From Pleurodeles waltl (Eukaryota; Chordata; Amphibia; Caudata; Salamandridae): a stretch of 64,000 nt of DNA. Location: assembly GCF_031143425.1 (NCBI RefSeq), contig NW_027150011.1:1-64000 (forward strand). The letters run 5' to 3'. The notes below the pieces were generated by a model. It saw only the letters and a list, made by a program, of their open reading frames with translations, made no database searches and was not told where the DNA came from. How positions within the stretch are numbered: the first letter of the stretch is position 1; the number at the start of each line of letters is the position of its first letter. Made by a program: the position numbers and the translations under genes. This document shows positions 59,794-64,000 of this stretch, in pieces.

Positions 59794-62091
59794 TCACCCC
59801 ATCTTGGATTCCCCTAGGTCTCTAGTTTTCAGTAATGCACAGGTTTGGTAGGTTTCCCTAGGTGGCGGCTGAGCTACAGGCCAAAATCTACAGGTAGGCA
59901 CTTTGCAAAAAACACCTCTGTTTTCCTTCAAAAATTTGGCTGTGTCCACGTTGCGCTTTGGGGAGTTTCCTGTCGCGGGCGCTAGGCCTACCCACACAAG
60001 TGAGGTATCATTTTTATCGGGAGACGTGGGGGAACGCTGGGTGGAAGGAAATTTGTGCCTCCTCTCAGATTCCAGAACTTTCTGCCACAGAAATGTGAGG
60101 AACATGTGTTTTTTTAGCCAAATTTTGAGGTTTGCAAAGGATTCTGGGTAACAGAACCTGGTCCGAGCCACACAAGTCACCCCATCTTGGATTCCCCTAG
60201 GTCTCTAGTTTTCAGAAATGCACAGGTTTGGTAGGTTTTCCTAGGTGCCGGCTGAGCTACAGGCCAAAATCTACAGGTAGGCACTTTGCAAAAAACACCT
60301 CTGTTTTCCATCAAAAATTTGGCTGTGTCCACGTTGCGCTTTGGGGCGTTTCCTGTCACGGGCGCTAGGCCTACCCACACAAGTGAGGTATCATTTATAT
60401 TGGGAGATGTGGGGGAACGCTGGGTGGAAGGAAATTTGTGGCTCCTCTCAGATTCCAAAACTTTCTGCCACAGAAATGTGAGGAACATGTGTTTTTTTAG
60501 CCAAATTTTGAGGTTTGCAAAGGATTCTGGGTAACAGAACCTGGTCCGAGCCACACAAGTCACCCCATCTTGGATTCCCCTAGGTCTCTAGTTTTCAGAA
60601 ATGCACAGGTTTGGTAGGTTTCCCTAGGTGGCGGCTGAGCTACAGGCCAAAATCTACAGGTAGGCACTTTGCAAAAAACACCTCTGTTTTCCTTCAAAAA
60701 GTTGGCTGTGTCCACGTTGCGCTTTGGGGCGTTTCCTGTCGCGGGCGCTAGGCCTACCCACACAAGTGAGGTATCATTTATATCGGGAGATGTGGGGGAA
60801 CGCTGGGTGGAAGGAAATTTGTGGCTCCTCTCAGATTCCAGAACTTTCTGCCACAGAAATGTGAGGAACATGTGTTTTTTTAGCCAAATTTTGAGGTTTG
60901 CAAAGGATTCTGTGTAACAGAAACTGGTCCGAGCCACACAAGTCACCCCATCTTGGATTCCCCTAGGTCTCTAGTTTTCAGAAATGCACAGGTTTGGTAG
61001 GTTTCCCTAGTTGGCGGCTGAGCTACAGGCCAAAATCTACAGGTAGGCACTTTGCAAAAAACACCTCTGTTTTCCTTCAAAAATTTGGCTGTGTCCACGT
61101 TGCGCTTTGGGGCGTTTCCTGTCGCGGGCGCTAGGCCTACCCACGCAAGTGAGGTATCATTTTTATCGGGAGACGTGGGGGAACGCTGGGTAGAAGGAAA
61201 TTTGTGGCTCCTCTCAGATTCCAGAACTTTCCGCCACAGAAATGTGAGGAATATGTGTTTTTTTAGCCAAATTTTGAGGTTTGCAAAGGATTCTGGGTAA
61301 CAGAACCTGGTCCGAGCCACACAAGCCACCCCATCTTGGATTCCCCTAGGTCTCTAGTTTTCAGAAATGCACAGGTTTGGTAGGTTTCACTAGGTGGTGG
61401 CTGAGCTACAGGCCAAAATCTACAGGTAGGCACTTTGCAAAAAACACCTCTGTTTTCCTTAAAAAATTTGGCTGTGTCCACGTTGCGCTTTGGGGCGTTT
61501 CCTGTCGCGGGCGCTAGGCCTACCCACACAAGTGAAGTATCATTTTTATCGGGAGACGTGGGGGAACGCTGGGTGGAAGGAAATTTGTGCCTCCTCTCAG
61601 ATTCCAGAACTTTCTGCCACAGAAATGTGAGGAACATGTGTTTTTTTAGCCAAATTTTGAGGTTTGCAAAGGATTCTGGGTAACAGAACCTGGTCCGAGC
61701 CACACAAGTCACCCCATCTTGGATTCCCCTAGGTCTCTAGTTTTCAGAAATGCACAGGTTTGGGAGGTTTTCCTAGGTGCCGGCTGAGCTACAGGCCAAA
61801 ATCTACAGGTAGGCACTTTGCAAAAAACACCTCTGTTTTCCTTCAAAAATTTGGCTGTGTCCACGTTGCGCTTTGGGGCGTTTCCTGTCACGGGCGCTAG
61901 GCCTACCCACACAAGTGAGGTATCATTTATATCGGGAGATGTGGGGGAACGCTGGGTGGAAGGAAATTTGTGGCTCCTCTCAGAGTCCAGAACTTTCTGC
62001 CACAGAAATGTGAGGAACATGTGTTTTTTTAGCCAAATTTTGAGGTTTGCAAAGGATTCTGGGTAACAGAACCTGGTCCGAGCCAGACAAG
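59794..62091 (+). repeat. Six-monomer HOR, copy 1
   Basis: Monomers 59794, 60177, 60560, 60943, 61326 and 61709; 2298 bp, exactly six times 383. Landmarks: ggggagtttcc with gtgcctcc (first), ttttccatc with tatattggg (second), tctgtgtaacag (third), cccacgcaag (fourth), cactaggtgg with cttaaaaaa (fifth), gtgccggctg with gagccagacaag (sixth). Confidence 0.93.
60560..60942 (+). repeat. Monomer with an internal conversion-like patch
   Basis: Both flanks match its HOR partner at 62858 (aaaaagttgg on the left, tctgtgtaacag on the right). Between 60727 and 60791 it instead has gctttggggcg and tatatcgggagatg, typical of other monomer types. A short internal tract replacement fits gene conversion. Confidence 0.65.
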
Positions 62092-64000
62092 TCACCCCAT
62101 CTTGGATTCCCCTAGGTCTCTAGTTTTCAGTAATGCACAGGTTTGGTAGGTTTCCCTAGGTGGCGGCTGAGCTACAGGCCAAAATCTACAGGTAGGCACT
62201 TTGCAAAAAACACCTCTGTTTTCATTCAAAAATTTGGCTGTGTCCACGTTGCGCTTTGGGGAGTTTCCTGTCGCGGGCGCTAGGCCTACCCACACAAGTG
62301 AGGTATCATTTTTATCGGGAGACGTGGGGGAACGCTGGGTGGAAGGAAATTTGTGCCTCATCTCAGATTCCAGAACTTTCTGCCACAGAAATGTGAGGAA
62401 CATGTGTTTTTTTAGCCAAATTTTGAGGTTTGCAAAGGATTCTGGGTAACAGAACCTGGTCCGAGCCACACAAGTCACCCCATCTTGGATTCCCCTAGGT
62501 CTCTAGTTTTCAGAAATGCACAGGTTTGGTAGGTTTTCCTAGGTGCCGGCTGAGCTACAGGCCAAAATCTACAGGTAGGCACTTTGCAAAAAACACCTCT
62601 GTTTTCCATCAAAAATTTGGCTGTGTCCACGTTGCGCTTTGGGGCGTTTCCTGTCACGGGCGCTAGGCCTACCCACACAAGTGAGGTATCATTTATATTG
62701 GGAGATGTGGGGGAACGCTGGGTGGAAGGAAATTTGTGGCTCCTCTCAGATTCCAAAACTTTCTGCCACAGAAATGTGAGGAACATGTGTTTTTTTAGCC
62801 AAATTTTGAGGTTTGCAAAGGATTCTGGGTAACAGAACCTGGTCCGAGCCACACAAGTCACCCCATCTTGGATTCCCCTAGGTCTCTAGTTTTCAGAAAT
62901 GCACAGGTTTGGTAGGTTTCCCTAGGTGGCGGCTGAGCTACAGGCCAAAATCTACAGGTAGGCACTTTGCAAAAAACACCTCTGTTTTCCTTCAAAAAGT
63001 TGGCTGTGTCCACGTTGCGCTTTGAGGCGTTTCCTGTCGCGGGCGCTAGGCCTACCCACACAAGTGAGGTATCATTTTTATCGGGAGACGTGGGGGAACG
63101 CTGGGTGGAAGGAAATTTGTGGCTCCTCTCAGATTCCAGAACTTTCTGCCACAGAAATGTGAGGAACATGTGTTTTTTTAGCCAAATTTTGAGGTTTGCA
63201 AAGGATTCTGTGTAACAGAAACTGGTCCGAGCCACACAAGTCACCCCATCTTGGATTCCCCTAGGTCTCTAGTTTTCAGAAATGCACAGGTTTGGTAGGT
63301 TTCCCTAGTTGGCGGCTGAGCTACAGGCCAAAATCTACAGGTAGGCACTTTGCAAAAAACACCTCTGTTTTCCTTCAAAAATTTGGCTGTGTCCACGTTG
63401 CGCTTTGGGGCGTTTCCTGTCGCGGGCGCTAGGCCTACCCACGCAAGTGAGGTATCATTTTTATCGGGAGACGTGGGGGAACGCTGGGTGGAAGGAAATT
63501 TGTGGCTCCTCTCAGATTCCAGAACTTTCCGCCACAGAAATGTGAGGAATATGTGTTTTTTTAGCCAAATTTTGAGGTTTGCAAAGGATTCTGGGTAACA
63601 GAACCTGGTCCGAGCCACACAAGCCACCCCATCTTGGATTCCCCTAGGTCTCTAGTTTTCAGAAATGCACAGGTTTGGTAGGTTTCACTAGGTGGTGGCT
63701 GAGCTACAGGCCAAAATCTACAGGTAGGCACTTTGCAAAAAACACCTCTGTTTTCCTTAAAAAATTTGGCTGTGTCCACGTTGCGCTTTGGGGCGTTTCC
63801 TGTCGCGGGCGCTAGGCCTACCCACACAAGTGAGGTATCATTTTTATCGGGAGACGTGGGGGAACGCTGGGTGGAAGGAAATTTGTGCCTCCTCTCAGAT
63901 TCCAGAACTTTCTGCCACAGAAATGTGAGGAACATGTGTTTTTTTAGCCAAATTTTGAGGTTTGCAAAGGATTCTGGGTAACAGAATCTGGTCCGAGCCA
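62092..64000 (+). repeat. Six-monomer HOR, copy 2, cut by window edge
   Basis: Monomers 62092, 62475, 62858, 63241 and 63624 repeat the first five positions of 59794-62091, including the rare ttttccatc at 62475. The last copy is cut at the window edge six bases short of 383, so the sixth position is not visible. Private changes include ttttcattc and gcctcatctc in the first monomer and acagaatctgg near 63985. Confidence 0.92.

Larger units (their letters stand above)
1..64000 (+). repeat. 383 bp satellite array, full window
   Basis: The boundary tcaccccat and the segments gcaaaaaacacc, cgggagacgtgg and ttagccaaattttgagg recur about every 383 bp from first base to last. I count 166 complete monomers from 119 to 63623, plus partial copies at both ends. 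Most are exactly 383 bp; variants are 371, 381, 382, 384 and 385 bp, and the summed length changes reproduce the observed coordinates. Copies differ by roughly zero to a dozen substitutions, so identity is usually above 96 percent by eye. All copies have the same orientation. No unique interval longer than a few bases exists, so there is no gene-free stretch to describe separately: everything is satellite. The period is 2 modulo 3, so no reading frame can run through successive copies. Likely role is structural heterochromatin, possibly centromeric or pericentromeric; that is inference. Confidence 0.99.

Noticed and set aside
1..64000. Giant repeat protein encoded through the array
   Set aside because: 383 is not divisible by three and every monomer contributes stops, so no frame reads from copy to copy.
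1..64000. CRISPR array
   Set aside because: The repeat unit fills the whole period; there are no unique spacers, no cas genes, and the unit is more than ten times too long.
1..64000. Tandem rRNA, tRNA or 5S gene cluster
   Set aside because: No recognisable rRNA segments, tRNA cloverleaf or pol III A and B boxes were seen in the monomer.
1..64000. Transposon-derived array, for example from a piggyBac-like element
   Set aside because: The style of the sequence recalls dispersed vertebrate repeats to me, but no terminal inverted repeats, TTAA target sites or transposase segments are visible, so I cannot support it.
1..64000. CENP-B box or other known centromere protein site
   Set aside because: Reading both strands of the common monomer and the variants I noted, no match to the CENP-B consensus was seen.
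1..64000. Entire array as an assembly artefact
   Set aside because: Shared and private variants form consistent nested HOR patterns, which a simple assembly loop would not create. Individual identical blocks (17356-18121, 31481-34923, 48309-51753) still deserve a read-level check.

Overview
The whole 64 kb is one uninterrupted, head-to-tail satellite DNA array. The unit is about 383 bp. All copies lie in the same orientation, with no unique sequence, no transposon insertion, no inversion and no array edge. Counting from the recurring tcaccccat boundary at position 119, I find 166 complete monomers, a 118 bp partial copy at the left end and a copy six bases short at the right end (377 of 383 bases present). 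There is no real gene, RNA gene or CRISPR array. Every long open frame is a by-product of the repeat and starts at GTG or TTG rather than ATG. Organism: certainly eukaryotic in style. Many variant sites are CpG changed to TpG or CpA, as expected for a methylated, probably vertebrate, genome. The sequence style reminds me of repeats in large-genome vertebrates such as amphibians, but I cannot verify that and hold it weakly. A pericentromeric, centromeric or other heterochromatic block is the natural reading; no CENP-B box was seen.

Layout by monomer order. 1-5481: mosaic of monomer types with a partial ten-monomer recurrence. 5482-10847: a seven-monomer higher-order repeat (HOR), two copies, period 2683. 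9699-15826: an eight-monomer HOR, two copies, period 3064, sharing three monomers with the previous block. 15827-22319: a rearranged 17-monomer relative of what follows. 22320-28813, 28814-36838 and 36839-42950: three copies of a 17-monomer HOR of about 6.49 kb. The second is enlarged by five monomers and lacks one; the third gains one and is cut off after 16 monomers. 42951-46776: a five-monomer HOR twice. 46777-47925: three linking monomers. 47926-51753: a different five-monomer HOR twice. 51754-59793: mosaic. 59794-64000: a six-monomer HOR, one full and one nearly full copy.

How it behaves: the array preserves a readable record of unequal exchange. Length-variant monomers (371, 381, 382, 384 and 385 bp) act as landmarks that recur at fixed HOR positions. 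Several monomers are chimeras whose left part matches one HOR position and right part matches a later one; these account for losses of one or two monomers. One crossover is bracketed to about 10 bp (35383-35393). The most unusual object is a strongly diverged monomer (33011-33393) lying exactly between two apparently identical 1530 bp blocks. Monomer types with the tatattggg marker occur left and right of the 17-mer domain but not inside it, which fits a younger block expanded within an older array.
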